Source: Branchiostoma lanceolatum (lineage: Eukaryota; Chordata; Leptocardii; Amphioxiformes; Branchiostomatidae). Taken from it: 64,000 nt of DNA. The notes under the pieces were generated by a model, which was given only the letters and a program-made list of their open reading frames with translations, was not told the DNA's origin and did no database searches. This document shows positions 11,801-23,624 of the stretch, piece by piece. The stretch spans positions 20,284,527 to 20,348,526 of the forward strand of contig NC_089730.1 in the NCBI RefSeq assembly GCF_035083965.1. The letters run 5' to 3'. Each line of letters begins with the position of its first letter. Within the stretch, counting starts at the first letter, position 1. The translations under genes were made by a program, and so were the position numbers.

Positions 11801-13874
11801 TGGCAGCATTTAAGGCGGAAGTGGTGTAACAGGAGACTTGGGCAATTGGAAGTATGGTCTAGCTCGTTGCTAGATTTATTCATCAGCAGAGATATTTTCC
11901 CCACCTTGCACCATCCTGGCCTGAGACTGTACAGCGTTCCGATTGGTCAGGAAGATGAGGTTCCTGAAGATGACTCCCTCCTCCCCCTCCACATCCTCCA
12001 CCACGTATGGACCGCTGAACTCGCTCGTACCCTCGTAACACACGGTCCTGGTACCGATGTCTGCACCTACGGACAGGAATGGTACCTGGAAACACACATG
12101 GACTGTTATATACTACATGTACGTATGGACCGATGAACTCACTGGTACCCTCGTAACATACGGTCCTGGTACCGATGTCCGCACCTACGGACAGGAATGG
12201 TACCTGGAAACACGCTATCCCGTCATGGACCTTTATATCTGTACCACATGCACACCACACACCACACTAACACATGGTACTGGTACCAATGTTAACTACT
12301 GAGTACAAGGCGGGGCTTTATTCTATGTAAGGTGATGTCTGATATCTCAAAATGGTCCATCCCGTCACACCAAGCGTATCTCACTTGAAACAATATTATC
12401 GTATGAAAGAAAGCAAAGTTTCAGGAAAAAAATTCATCTGTGAAAAATCTGAATCAGTGGTTTTCAGGAAAGTGCATGGTCCATAAAAATGTCTTATAAG
12501 ATCTTGTACATGTAGATTCATGAATCTCTTAAAAGATTGTGCAGGCATCTTTGTCAATTTTGTCACCTGTATTCCTTAACCTTCTCCCTGCTGCCTAACT
12601 CTGTAACCAATGAGGAATTAGGTGCCAAATGGCCACTTCAGAGTGCTAGAGGTTAAAACCCACCTGTACTTTCCTGTTGAACCCCGGAGGCGCCAACTCC
12701 ATGACCTTGGCGGACAGCTCCTTCTGTATCTCCGCCATGGTCTCATACGGGTGTTCCCTCTGCAGGGAGACCACCACCAGTCTCCGGAACCCCGCCGTCC
12801 CCGCCAGCTGTCTCCGACCCTCGTCTGTCGCAAACAGCCACTCTACCTCCCTACAACAAATAAACAAATGAACAAATAAGCAAACAAATAAACATGCAAA
12901 ATGACAGACCTTATGACAGATCTCTGCTCCTTGAGTCATGCTTTCTTAAACCCTTAGTCATGACAAATCTATATACACCATTCCTGATGATGACAATTTT
13001 AAATATATTATATATTTAAAATTGTATATATTATATATAATTATGTTTGTGGACAATGCCTGTTGAAAAGTTGTAATGACAACAGTTTACCTTTTCTATT
13101 AATACCTGTGCATGTGGATTATTTTTTGTTTATCTGAGACTGTGTCCTGAAGTACTGTGGTATCTAATATCATTACATAATCTATCCATTGTGCTTACAT
13201 CAAGAAAAGTTTTGACATATACAAAGTTTTGGCAGAAAAATCATCTTGCTTCAATAACAGAAATACAGGACTTGTGACCCCTTACCTTCCCTGAGGCACA
13301 ATGAAGACAGCGAACTGCCTGTCAGCAGCCCTGACTGTGTCTGTGTCCACGATGTGGAGGACGTATTTGGGCACAGTGGAGCTGCTGGTGCTGGAGAACA
13401 GCTCCAGGGACACCGTCTCTCCCTCCAGGCCTCTGCAGCAGAACAACAACATGAAACATGATTTTGGGACAAGGATATAGAATTTTGAAGAAAATCTCTA
13501 ATCTTCTATTCTTCTAGTCTTCTGGGACAGAGCAAGAAGAAGAACATTAAAGGTAGACTAGAGCTGCTGGTGCTGGAGAACAGCTCCAGGGAAACTGTCT
13601 CTCCCTCCAGGCCTCTGGAATAGAACAACAACAACCAACATAAAACTGGCACCAATAGATAAAAGAAGAAACTTACAATCTCGTCTGTCGTCTGTTGTTT
13701 TCCATATTATGACAATTAGAAGTTTAAAATCCTAATATGGTTTGAAGTCAAATATCTCAATAAAATCAAGACAGACACAAAGTTATTATTATATAATAAT
13801 ATAGTTGAAAATAAGTTCTTTTACAGACACACACACACAATCACAAACACACACATAAAAGCACACTCACATAC

Positions 13875-13907
<33 letters not shown>

Positions 13908-16886
13908 TAAAAACACACTCACATACACACACACAAACACATACATACACACACACACAGACACACACATATACATACACACACACAAACACACACACAC
14001 ACACACACATACATACATATATATATACCTGTTCTGCAGCTGTTGCCTCAGCATGGCGTAATGTTGTCTCTCCTTCACAGCTTTCATCACGTCCTCCTCA
14101 CAGGACAACCTCTGCATGGTCTCAGTCCCGTCTAAACACACTTCTAAAATCTGGGAGAGAGACAGTTACCACTCAACAACAGAACCAAACATAGTCTACT
14201 TCTTAATTGTGTTTTAACATTTGTTTGGAGCTGTCAAAACATGTGATGATAATTCAGCACCAAGGACATTGCCAGTCCTACTTCCACCAGTGTATGGCAC
14301 TGTGTATATTGTTAATGACTGTGTTGGTTAAAGCCTGTATTTTATTATACTACAAGGTGACACAATTCTTCAAATTCAATAAAGTAATGATTTATATACT
14401 GTAAGTCTAAATTTACACTTAGTGAAGAAAAGGAAGAACCCTTCCACTTGCAAAATCTACAAACCAACCATATTCAATACAGGTACATGAACAGCAGAGA
14501 AGAGTCAAGTCAACTCAAAAAGCAGTCTGTACAGGGAAACTATGATCATGATAATAAGAACCTTGTTCATCTGTGGCATCTTCTTAAACTTGGTGAAGAC
14601 AAAGATGAAGACAGGCAGAGGCATCTCCTTCTGCGACGTCTCCCGGTCACTGTCCGACACCTTGTGCACTCGGGTGATCCAGCCTCTAAGAAGGGGGGAG
14701 TCACAGGTTAAAAATATTAAGGACTATTTCTATGGTAAACATTGTAAACAAAATACTGGCAGATGAATGATTCCAAGTTGTCTTAACACCGTAATTCTGT
14801 CTGCTTTCTATCCTTATATTTGTGGTCTACTTACCTACCTACCTTCCTATAGTCTAATATCCTTCTTAAAGGACATCCTTACTTAATTAAAATCAAAGGC
14901 TTAAGGGTTTAAAATCTAAGTGTTAAGTTGTTGTTTTTTTTACTTACAAATCAATCTTCCCTCATAAACCACTCAATATGTACACATGTACACATAACTG
15001 CATGACTGTATGATTATGGTCAAACACATTGTACCAATTTCTGCGTGTAAAAGTACTGTAGTGCATCAAAATGCTATATCCTGCTTAAAGACTTACTCCT
15101 GAGGGAAGTACTGCATGAGCTTCTCCAGAATGTGTTCTTGAGACAGGGTGATGATGACGTAGCGACCTCCGACCTTTAACACCCTGCCGACCTCGTCAAA
15201 CATCCACGTGACCCGCTCCTGGGTCTCTGATTGGCTGTCGGGCATCAGGGCGTCCAGCGTGCCCTTGTCGAGAACCGCGCTGAAACTGGAGTCAGGAAAG
15301 TCCATCTGGAACAGGGGGAGAAAAGTTTACAACATAGCATAACAGAACGTTTTACCAATAACTTAGTCAAGGTTTTCCGTATATGTAGTCAAAGCTTTTT
15401 TGAAGGGATGGCCTGTGAATCAAGAGCAGAGAGGGTTAGGTCATCGCACACCAGGGCATAATCGTGATTTTATCAAGAAGTGTAATATAAGATGTGCTCT
15501 GAGTGATACCAGATACTTTGACAAATAATCAAAACCAGGAATGTTCTTAAGTCTACATTACAGGGCAATCCCAGGCATAGCTTTAGTCTGGTAATCTGGT
15601 ATTGTAGTTATCATCTGTTTCCTTGTTTTTTTTTTAGCTGAGGGGACTACAAGAAACCCAGCAGCTACAGTAGAGATGGATACCAGACTAGCTTTGTTCC
15701 CAAGTTCTTCCAACCACTCAAGTTGTAGATATAGTATACAAGAAAATACTCGAAGATATAAATCATTAGCATTGTTAATAAGCAAAGACATATATGTCTT
15801 GAAATTTTGTACTACCTACGAACTTGCCATACATTGTACCTGTTACATTTGTTGTGACATAAACTTTGATTGATTGATTGATGGATGGATTGATATGTAG
15901 ACCAGTGCCATTATCGGTCTTTACTCTTTAACCTTTAGCCTACTAATAAGGCAGCCATCTGGCACTAAATTTGTATTGGTTGTTAGGCATCCCAGAGAAG
16001 GTTAAACAAAACTCTTGCCAACACACTTCTCTCCCCTCATGACCTCAATGAAAAGCGGCCTGCGTGCTGATTTGAGCTTATCATGAATAAACAAAGGTTC
16101 AAACAAAGAAACAAACACTTAACCTCACCTTCATGACATCCATCTGTAGGAACTTCATCTCCGCTCGTTTCTCCGCGTTTCTCTCCGTCATCTGCCGCAC
16201 CACGACATCGCTGATGTCCATGTTGGTCAGCCCGCGGTACCCGACGTCGTAGAGATCCTCGCTGAGCCGCGAGTTGCCACACCCGACAACCAGAACCTGC
16301 TCCTGCGGCTTGATGTACTTGTGGAGGATGCCGCACAACTCTGGGTACTCGCCGTACCTGTGGGCAAATAAGCAAAAAAATAAACAAACAAAGGAGTCTG
16401 TGTGGTCCCCATACCATACTATATAGACTACGAAAATGATGTAGCAAACAGCCAAAACTGAAAGTTTGTTCTCAGTGTTTGACAATTTTCCCCTGTAACT
16501 ATTCTAGAGAAGAACTTTCTATGATCAATAGCACATAGTTTTACACAGTTGCAGTGTCTTAATAAATGAAAAAGTTTGACTTGAAACCTTACATGCACAA
16601 GGATTAGATAGTAACTAGTGACTAGAACTAATGTATTCATATGAACCTGTAGCTTGCGCTCACAGATAAAAAAGAGGCGCAATAACACCTTTTGCCATCT
16701 CCTTAAGCTTGTTTTGACTAGAAACAGATCTGAAGTTGAAGTAATTACATGTATATGTTAAAACATTAATCTTTTTTAATGAACAGAAAATCACCATTCG
16801 AATGCCTTCTCCCCCCTCTTCCTGAAGAACTTGTCCCAGTAGGCTGCGGAGCTGAACTCGGTGTGACTGCGCGGTAACAGGTCCAT
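8811..16886 (-). CDS. METTL13: METTL13, eEF1A lysine and N-terminal methyltransferase
   Basis: Thirteen minus-strand exons: 16886-16795, 16357-16129, 15305-15097, 14685-14562, 14150-14029, 13432-13286, 12850-12664, 12085-11905, 11278-11144, 10729-10653, 10315-10180, 9740-9612, 9127-8811. All phases agree and sum to 694 aa (human protein 699). The start [20 protein letters not shown] matches METTL13. The N-terminal SAM-binding motif is VLVVGCGNS (52-60), followed by [17 protein letters not shown]. The C-terminal domain has [28 protein letters not shown] and ends [19 protein letters not shown]. In human, the N-terminal domain methylates eEF1A Lys55 and the C-terminal domain methylates its N-terminus; I infer the same here. 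The gene is head-to-head with ITPA. Exons 6 and 8 each have a partial copy just upstream, listed separately. The exon 4 donor (AAG|GTTCTT) is weak. Confidence 0.96.
9822..9895. mobile_element. Small MITE-like fragment in METTL13 intron 12
   Basis: GAAACGTTTCAGTCAGACGC, then GGTAGC..GCTACC and TTTCGTCAGTG, has the same design (AACGTTTCAG, short palindrome, TTTCGTC) as the centre of the foldback at 27422-27593. The ends are unclear. Confidence 0.45.
12129..12214 (-). repeat. Partial copy of METTL13 exon 8 with its acceptor
   Basis: About 85 bp repeats the start of exon 8 (GTACCATTCCTGTCCGTAGG on the minus strand) with the same preceding TTTCCAG acceptor, then breaks off inside the exon. It lacks the rest of the exon and its donor. 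It lies upstream of the intact exon (12085-11905) in the direction of transcription. Confidence 0.9.
13555..13630 (-). repeat. Partial copy of METTL13 exon 6 with its acceptor
   Basis: About 55 bp of the 5' end of exon 6 (AGGCCTGGAGGGAGAGAC on the minus strand) is repeated with an upstream TTCCAG acceptor. The copy stops at AGCAGCTCTAGT. The intact exon is at 13432-13286, downstream in transcription. Confidence 0.9.
13825..14022. repeat. CA-rich microsatellite beside METTL13 exon 5
   Basis: (CA)n and CATA repeats run right up to the exon 5 donor at 14028. Long frames across it are low-complexity artefacts. Confidence 0.9.
16028..16101. repeat. Dispersed repeat tail, copy 1
   Basis: CTCATGACCTCAATGAAAAG, then GCCTGCGTGCTGATTTGAGC and TTATCATGAATAAACAAAGG, is nearly identical to 48888-48958. 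It looks like the 3' tail of a non-LTR retroelement. The CAAT/CGAT difference between the copies suggests modest age. Confidence 0.7.
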
Positions 16887-17367
16887 GTCTGTGGGGGTAC
16901 CAAGAAAATGTTTACAAATTTTATTAAGTTTTTACAAAATTCCCTCTTCTTTTCAAGAGCAACAGGTGTAGAATGGAAATCGTTCACTTGTATGAAACTG
17001 TTACTTTGGACGTCTTTCTTCATGCAGCGGGTTTTGTCAATAAAGCTTGGACATACCAAACTTAGATTTCGGAGTAACATAACATTTTTTCTAAGAGGCC
17101 ACATACAAGGAGGCACTAGGCAGCCCCCCCTCCCACAACTTTTGTTACAAAAAGTATATCAAACATCAAAAAAAATGTCAACGATCATTGTATCATTATG
17201 CGGAAAGATATGCGTTACCTTTCAGTGTATATCAGTGTCCAGGAAATAGCGTACGTCACTCAGAAACGGAAGAAAAGTTCCGCTATCTTTCTCAGCTCCG
17301 CATGTTTCCACCGCGCGCCGCCATCTTGTCAGGTCATAGGTTACGGGGTCAGCTCAGGTCAGTCGGC
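16887..17367. promoter_or_regulatory. Shared upstream region of METTL13 and ITPA
   Basis: The two start codons are 481 bp apart on opposite strands, so this stretch must hold both 5' UTRs and promoters. The ITPA side is richer in GC (CACCGCGCGCCGCCATCTTG at about 17310; GCCGCCATCTTG fits a YY1 site). No clear TATA box. Confidence 0.5.
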
Positions 17368-20300
17368 ATGGCGGCCAACTCAAGACGGATCGTCTTTGTC
17401 ACGGGGAATGCCAAGAAACTAGAGGAGGTGAGACGATTGTTCTGTCCTTAGACATATATCCATGACTTTAAGGAGTATGCCTGTCTTCATATATAATGAA
17501 AAATATTTATTTTAGCGAGATATAGAAGCCGTTTCTGTAGAGTGTGGTGTGGGTACAGTCCACATGCATGTTTTAATTTGGCATGACAATTGACATTTCA
17601 GTCAAGATCATCGAGATGAATATAAATTTCTTTGGCGATTATAACCAGTATCATCATGATTTTAAATGAGGATAACAGTTATCATTGTTAAGGAAAATGA
17701 ATCAATGAATTATTTCCCCCAGTTATATACTAAGTAAGATACTCATGATAACCGTTATATGGAATCATTATGATATCAAAAGAGACATTGTATTGAAAAA
17801 TGTGTTGTTTGTTCCAGGTGAAACAGATCCTGGGAGCAGGCTTTCCTTATGAGGTGGTCGCCAAGAAAGTAGACTGTAAGTAACTTAACATTGACTTAAT
17901 GATATATAGTCATATGTCATATATGCTGCGGTTTTGTTTCAGGGATACCTGAAAAACAGGCTTCACAGCCTGAGTTGTATTTGCCCTGTATAAATAAAAT
18001 GAAATGAAATATATATACAAGCTGATGGAATGCGGCTGGCATTTATGACATATGTAACTGTTCACGTTAATGTTATTAACTAGTACATCACCATGATTAT
18101 GGCATTGATGATTATGGAAATGATGATTTATGATGATGATGATGATGACGATGAAGATTTATGATGATGTTGATGATGATTATGATGATGACGATGATGT
18201 TGATGATGATGTTGATGATCATGATGAGGAGGAGGAGGATGATCACTTCCATGATGATGAAGATTTCCTCCCCTCTCCACAGTACCAGAGTACCAGGGTG
18301 AACCAGATGACATCTCTAGAGCCAAGGCAAGGGAGGCGGCAAAACAGGTCAGATTTGAAATGTTTGAATGAACCACAGTTAAATCCGCATACAATTCCAA
18401 CTGAAAGCTGTTCACCAGCCCTTCTGGTGTAGCCCTCTAACTTTACAGGCACTTGGCAGCAAATAATTTAAATGTCTTTGCAGCCTATCACACCTAGACC
18501 TGAGGTGCATATCTGACACCAGGCTTTGATAACAACTCTCCAATAAAGAGATTCCTGATATAGTTGATGATAACTAGTTTGACTCTACAATACTGGTAGA
18601 CACCTAACATTGTAGGGGAAAATGAATTTCTAAACATCACAACCAGCTTTTGTTTCATTTCCTCGCTTTGCTCTCTGATTAAACCAAACAAATAGGTACA
18701 ATGATAACATGATGTCCAACGATAATCTTTTTTTCTGTTTAGATCCAAGGCCCCTGTGTGGTAGAGGACACCTGTTTATGTTTCAATGCACTGGGAGGAC
18801 TCCCTGGTCCATACATGTGAGTACAGTACTTATGTAACTTTTCTTTCTCTCTTTCACATGAATATGGCAAAATTTGTTGCATCTTTATGTTATGGATATA
18901 ACATCTACTAAGTCAATTCCACCAGGGTACATAATTCTACCATGATACATCCAAACAGATCTCCAACCCAACGTCCCCCAGTATAATGCACTCCTGTATA
19001 TCTAGACTGTGCATACCTGGGGTGCTCCACTACAGATCTCTCAAACCCACTGTTTTTTAAAGTGGTTGATTTCTGTAACCCAGTAGATTAATGTTAATGG
19101 ACATTCTCTGTTATATTTGTTAAGATGGGTTCTGAAGTTGGAAATTCCTTTTGTTTTACAGAAAATGGTTCCTGGAAAAGATTGGGCCAGAGGGTGAGTG
19201 AATCTCGATGCATGATATTTCATATCAAAGCAAGGAGGTTAAAGAGAATCCCCTTCATCAAAGCAAAGCAGATCCACTTTTGAAAATATGAATTTCACAT
19301 GAGTGTGCTAAAATAATATATATATCTGCCAGTTAGTTTTGTCCTCCTCTGCTATATGAACTATGTCAATTACACACAATCAAACTCTTGTACTAGAATC
19401 ATTATTTATAGGGAAAGCTAGTAAGAGATCGAAGAAATTGATGATTTTTCTTTGTTATGACTTCCAGGTCTACACCGAATGACTGGCTGGGAGGACAAGT
19501 CAGCCTCTGCCATGTTCACCATATTAGCTATATACAGTCAAACCTTTGAGACAATCATTATAGGAAATGATTGTGTAATGATAGATGTTGTTTGTATGTT
19601 CAGGCTTGCACAGAATGCTGACAGGCTTGGAGTACAAGTCAGCCTCTGCCAGCATGTGCACCATTTAATTATGTACACAATCAAACCAGTGAATAGTTAT
19701 CATAGGAGCAGCTAGAAATGAAATAACTGTTGGTCTGTATTGTTTATAGGCCTGTACCGTATGCTGACAGGCTGGGAGGACAAGTCTGCCTCTGCCATGT
19801 GCACCATGTTAGTTACACACACGTTTGTCTCTGTTGATTGTATGTCCAGGCCTGTACCGTATGCTGACAGGCTGGGAGGACAAGTCTGCCTCTGCCATGT
19901 GCACCATGTTAGTTACACACACGTTTGTCTCTGTTGATTGTATGTCCAGGCCTGCACCGTATGCTGACAGGCTGGGAGGACAAGTCAGCCTCTGCCATGT
20001 TCACCATATTAGCTATATACAGTCAAACCTTTGAGACAATCATTATAGGAAATGATTGTGTAATGATAGATGTTGTTTGTATGTTCAGGCTTGCACAGAA
20101 TGCTGACAGGCTTGGAGTACAAGTCAGCCTCTGCCAGCATGTGCACCATTTAATTATGTACACAATCAAACCAGTGAATAGTCATCATAAGAGCAGCTAG
20201 AAATGAAACAACTGTTTTTCTGTATTGTTTATAGGCCTGTACCGTATGCTGACAGGCTGGGAGGACAAGTCTGCCTCTGCCATGTTCACCACGTTATTTA

Positions 20301-22601
20301 CATACAGTCTAACCTGTACAAGAACTGTTTCTCTTGTTAACAGGCCTGCACCGTATGCTGACAGGCTGGGAGGACAAGTCTGCCTCTGCCATGTGCACCA
20401 TGTTAATTATTATACAGTCTATAACCTGTACTACATTCATTATAGGAGCAGTTATAGTAAAGTGATTTTTGATTGTATGTCCAGGCCTGCACCGTATGCT
20501 GACTGGCTGGGAGGACAAGTCTGCCTCTGCCATGTGCACCATGTTAATTATTATACAGTCTATAACCTGTACTACATTCATGATAGGAGCAGTTATAGTA
20601 AAGTGATTTTTGATTGTATGTCCAGGCCTGCACCGTATGCTGACAGGCTGGGAGGACAAGTCTGCCTCTGCCATGTGCACCGTGTTAGTTACACACAATC
20701 AAACCAATGATAAAGGTTATTATAGGAACAGCTAGAAATGAAATGATTTGTATTTCTAGGCCTGCACCGTATGCTGACAGGCTGGGAGGATAAGTCAGCC
20801 TCTGCCATGTGCACCATGTTAATTACATACATGTTTGTCTGTGTTGTTTGTATGTCCAGGTCTGCACCGTATGCTGACTGGCTGGGAGGACAAGTCAGCC
20901 TCTGCCATGTTCACCACGTTATTTACATACAGTCTAACCTGTACAAGAACTGTTTCTCTTGTTAACAGGCCTGCACCGTATGCTGACAGGCTGGGAGGAC
21001 ATTACTAAGTCAACCTCTGCCACATGCACCATGTTAGTTATTATACAGTCAAACCTTTGAGACAATCATTATAGGAAATGATTGTGTAATAAAAGATGTT
21101 GATTGTATGTTCAGGCCTGCACCGTATGCTGACAGGCTGGGAGGACAAGTCTGCCTCTGCCATGTGCACCGTGTTAGTTACACACAATCAAACCAATGAT
21201 AAAGGTTATTATAGGAACAGCTAGAAATAAAATGATTTGTATTTCTAGGCCTGCACCGTATGCTGACAGGCTGGGAGGACAAGTCTACCTCTGCCATGTG
21301 CACCGTGTTAGTTACACACAATCAAACCAATGATAAAGGTTATTATAGGAACAGCTAGAAATGAAATGATTTGTATTTCTAGGCCTGCACCGTATGCTGA
21401 CAGGCTGGGAGGATAAGTCAGCCTCTGCCATGTGCACCATGTTAATTACACACATGTTTGTCTCTGTTGTTTGTATGTCCAGGCCTGCACCGTATGCTGA
21501 CTGGCTGGGAGGACAAGTCTGCCTCTGCCATGTGCACCATGTTAATTATTATACAGTCTATAACCTGTACTACATTCACTATAGGAGCAGTTATAGTAAA
21601 GTGATTTTTGATTGTATGTCCAGGCCTGCACCGTATGCTGACAGGCTGGGAGGACAAGTCTGCCTCTGCCATGTGCACCATGGCCTTCTCACCAGGAGGC
21701 TCTCAGGACGAAGTGCTACTGTTTAAAGGCATTGCGCCGGTTAGTACCAACATCAGGGCCAATTTTCAGTTAGATATAGTTGAAATATATTTGAAAAAGT
21801 TTCAAATACTCTTGGACTATATACCAAAACATGTAAAACAAACAGATGACGATTTGTTCTAATTCAAGTTCTAGATGATAGTGAAGTAAGAAAACATGGA
21901 AAATGCTGACTAATTACTTTCCAGTTGGTCCTGTTTGAGCGGTTTTAGCTGCATTGTGAGAATAAATGCTGTAGGGTTGGTGTATTTATGCTTTCATTCT
22001 CTTAAGCAACATCATTTCTTTCTGTATGAAAGCCTAATGCATCCTTTACTTTCTGCAGGGTAAAATTGTGGACCCTCGCGGCTCCAGAGACTTCGGCTGG
22101 GATCCCTGCTTTCAGCCAGATGGGTTTGAGAAAACGTGAGTATAAAACTGGTCCCTGAATGTTGCATTAGAATTAGATGTAGCAGAGGTGTGCCCAGGAC
22201 AAGAACCATGTTTCCTTCATCGCAGGGCTGTCTCCAGCTTGGCATTGTTTTCGGTCCCACTCATTGTTTTGTATTTTATGTTGTTGAATTCACCATTTTA
22301 AGCTCCCAATGATACATTTTCATCAATTTCATGTCATAGAGTTCAGATTTTGCGACGGGCAGGGTCAATTTTTTTCCGTCCTGACAAGCAAATTTCCTTC
22401 CCAGGACGGAGGGACGGGTCCTGGAGACAGCCTTGAGTCACTTGCCATATGATATAGATTTCATACACTGTTTAACTTTACTCTCATCCCCACAGTTACG
22501 GTGAGATGACGAAAGAGGAGAAACACGAGATCTCCCACCGCGGTCGGGCAGTCCGAGCCATGCAGGAGTACTTCCTCAAACAGGCGGAGCAGAACAGCTG
22601 A
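17368..22601 (+). CDS. ITPA: Inosine triphosphate pyrophosphatase (ITPA)
   Basis: Eight exons: 17368-17427, 17818-17875, 18283-18347, 18743-18816, 19162-19193, 21624-21739, 22059-22135, 22496-22601. The frame closes at 195 aa (human 194). The enzyme hydrolyses ITP, dITP and XTP to monophosphates, cleaning the nucleotide pool in the cytosol. Family signatures: [14 protein letters not shown] (8-21), [60 protein letters not shown] and [10 protein letters not shown]. The start ATG sits 12 codons before TGNAKK, as in vertebrate ITPA. Exon 6 is preceded by 17 partial copies of its own 5' part in intron 5, all with acceptor sites. Only the last copy runs on to a donor, so I chose that one. A polyA signal follows 62 bp after the stop. 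Confidence 0.96.
17936..18012. repeat. Retroelement 3' tail in ITPA intron 2
   Basis: GGATACCTGAAAAACAGGCT, CACAGCCTGAGTTGTATTTG and then TAAATAAAATGAAATGAAAT is a typical simple-repeat non-LTR tail. No coding remains. Confidence 0.5.
18127..18250. repeat. GAT/ATG trinucleotide repeat in ITPA intron 2
   Basis: Runs of GATGAT with GTT and GAC interruptions lie just before the exon 3 acceptor. Long Asp- or His-rich frames are artefacts. Confidence 0.9.
19468..21623 (+). repeat. Array of 17 truncated copies of ITPA exon 6 with acceptors
   Basis: Copies begin right after AG at about 19468, 19604, 19750, 19850, 19950, 20089, 20235, 20344, 20485, 20626, 20760, 20860, 20969, 21115, 21249, 21383 and 21483. 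The intact exon starts at 21624. Each holds about 62 bp of exon (core CACCGTATGCTGACAGGCTG, then GGAGGACAAG) to ATGTGCACCATG, then switches to intron text. None keeps the second half of the exon or its donor. A 485-bp higher-order duplication is visible: copies 1-3 match copies 5-7. Copy 1 lacks one in-frame CTG codon. Confidence 0.95.
22222..22437. mobile_element. Foldback element in ITPA intron 7
   Basis: Ends GCAGGGCTGTCTCCAG and CTGGAGACAGCCTTG are inverted. An inner CCGTCCTG..CAGGACGG pair is visible near the right end. No ORF. Confidence 0.5.
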
Positions 22602-22662
22602 TGTGGTCGATGCCTCATAATCGTTACCCCAGTACATCTGTTTATTCTACTATTCTATGAAT

Positions 22663-22668
22663 AATAAA
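22663..22668 (+). other. ITPA polyadenylation signal
   Basis: AATAAA lies 62 bp after the TGA at 22599-22601 and is followed by T/G-rich sequence. Confidence 0.75.
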
Positions 22669-22719
22669 ATATTTGTACCTTCATCGTTGAAGAGATTCAT
22701 CAGTCACGTGTAATAACAG

Positions 22720-22913
22720 TTATAAGAATATTCCTCAAACAGTGACTTAAAAAGAAAGGTAGCGAAATACGCACCTCCAAATTTTCGCATCTTCTGTAAG
22801 TCTTGAGACTAGGTCACTCCGTGAACAAGACGTACAGAAGACGTCGAAAATTTGGAGGTGCGTATTTTGCTACCTTTCTTTTTAAGTCACCGTTTGAGGA
22901 ATATTCTTATAAT
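22720..22913. mobile_element. Long-arm foldback element downstream of ITPA
   Basis: About 80-bp arms (TTATAAGAATATTCCTCAAA at the left, its complement at the right) are nearly perfect inverted repeats around a 35-bp loop. The arms differ at only a few bases, so the insertion is probably young. No ORF. Confidence 0.85.
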
Positions 22914-23154
22914 TGTACCTTCATTTGTTCTATTTTGGTTCCCTGATGAATGAGTAGACATACCTACTGTCTAATAGTTTATTATGTTGCAAATGTTGTC
23001 TTGTGTAAATGCATTGTTTTCTGTCACAGTGTGATATAAAGTCATTTGAAGCAAACTTGAAAATGATTTTGACTGACAATACAAAATTGCTCAAGCAACT
23101 GAAGAAGTTTTATAACTTTTGATTGTTTTGTATTTGTTGACGGATTCGTCTTCT

Positions 23155-23241
23155 GAATGAATGAATGAATGAATGGATTTATTTGATCGTTGTGATCGGA
23201 AAATATGAAGTACCTCGCAGCCATAGGCTGAATTGCGTACT
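23155..23241 (-). repeat. 3' tail of a non-LTR (LINE) element
   Basis: The minus strand reads ACGCAATTCAGCCTATGGCT, GCGAGG, then (CATT)n, matching the tail of the plus-strand LINE at 50468-51062 (CGCAATTCAGCCTAATAGGC, TGCGAGG). Only the tail remains. Confidence 0.65.
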
Positions 23242-23597
23242 TTTCACATCATTTTTAACAACTAGTGACGTTAGGCAATCCATCGGTTACAAAGATAATG
23301 TACTCGTTCCCATTCAGCAATAAATGCATTCTGAAAATCACAGGTAAACACTACGTTAAACTGACAGGTATTATTCTAAGAATACAAGGGGGATTCAAGT
23401 CAAGCTAAGTGAAAATGAAAGGGAAAGGGAGTGAAAATGTATCTTCAGACTACAATGCGTGTGTAGCATGCCGTCTATTTCAGGCCAGCCGTCGATGGAG
23501 CCTAATTTAGACAAATCTGACCAGCAAGCCCCGGTGATATCAAACAGCTTGATCATCCTGAATACACCAAACACCACCTGACATTATAACCTTTATC

Positions 23598-23603
23598 TTT
23601 ATT
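23598..23603 (-). other. Polyadenylation signal of the BRICHOS-like gene
   Basis: Minus-strand AATAAA lies just beyond the minisatellite, about 680 bp after the stop at 24279. If used, it places the whole 13-bp array in the 3' UTR. Confidence 0.5.
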
Positions 23604-23624
23604 TCAACATCTAAGCTTCAAGCC

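Noticed and set aside
11525-12136. 203-codon plus-strand frame
   Set aside because: Its second half is the antisense of METTL13 exon 8 and the first half has no family resemblance.
20225-20710. 161-codon plus frame over the ITPA array
   Set aside because: It reads through truncated exon copies and intron text in a frame different from ITPA.
19468-21739. CRISPR-like array of regularly spaced repeats
   Set aside because: The repeats are splice-acceptor/exon fragments of ITPA, the spacers are themselves repeated, and the genome is animal.
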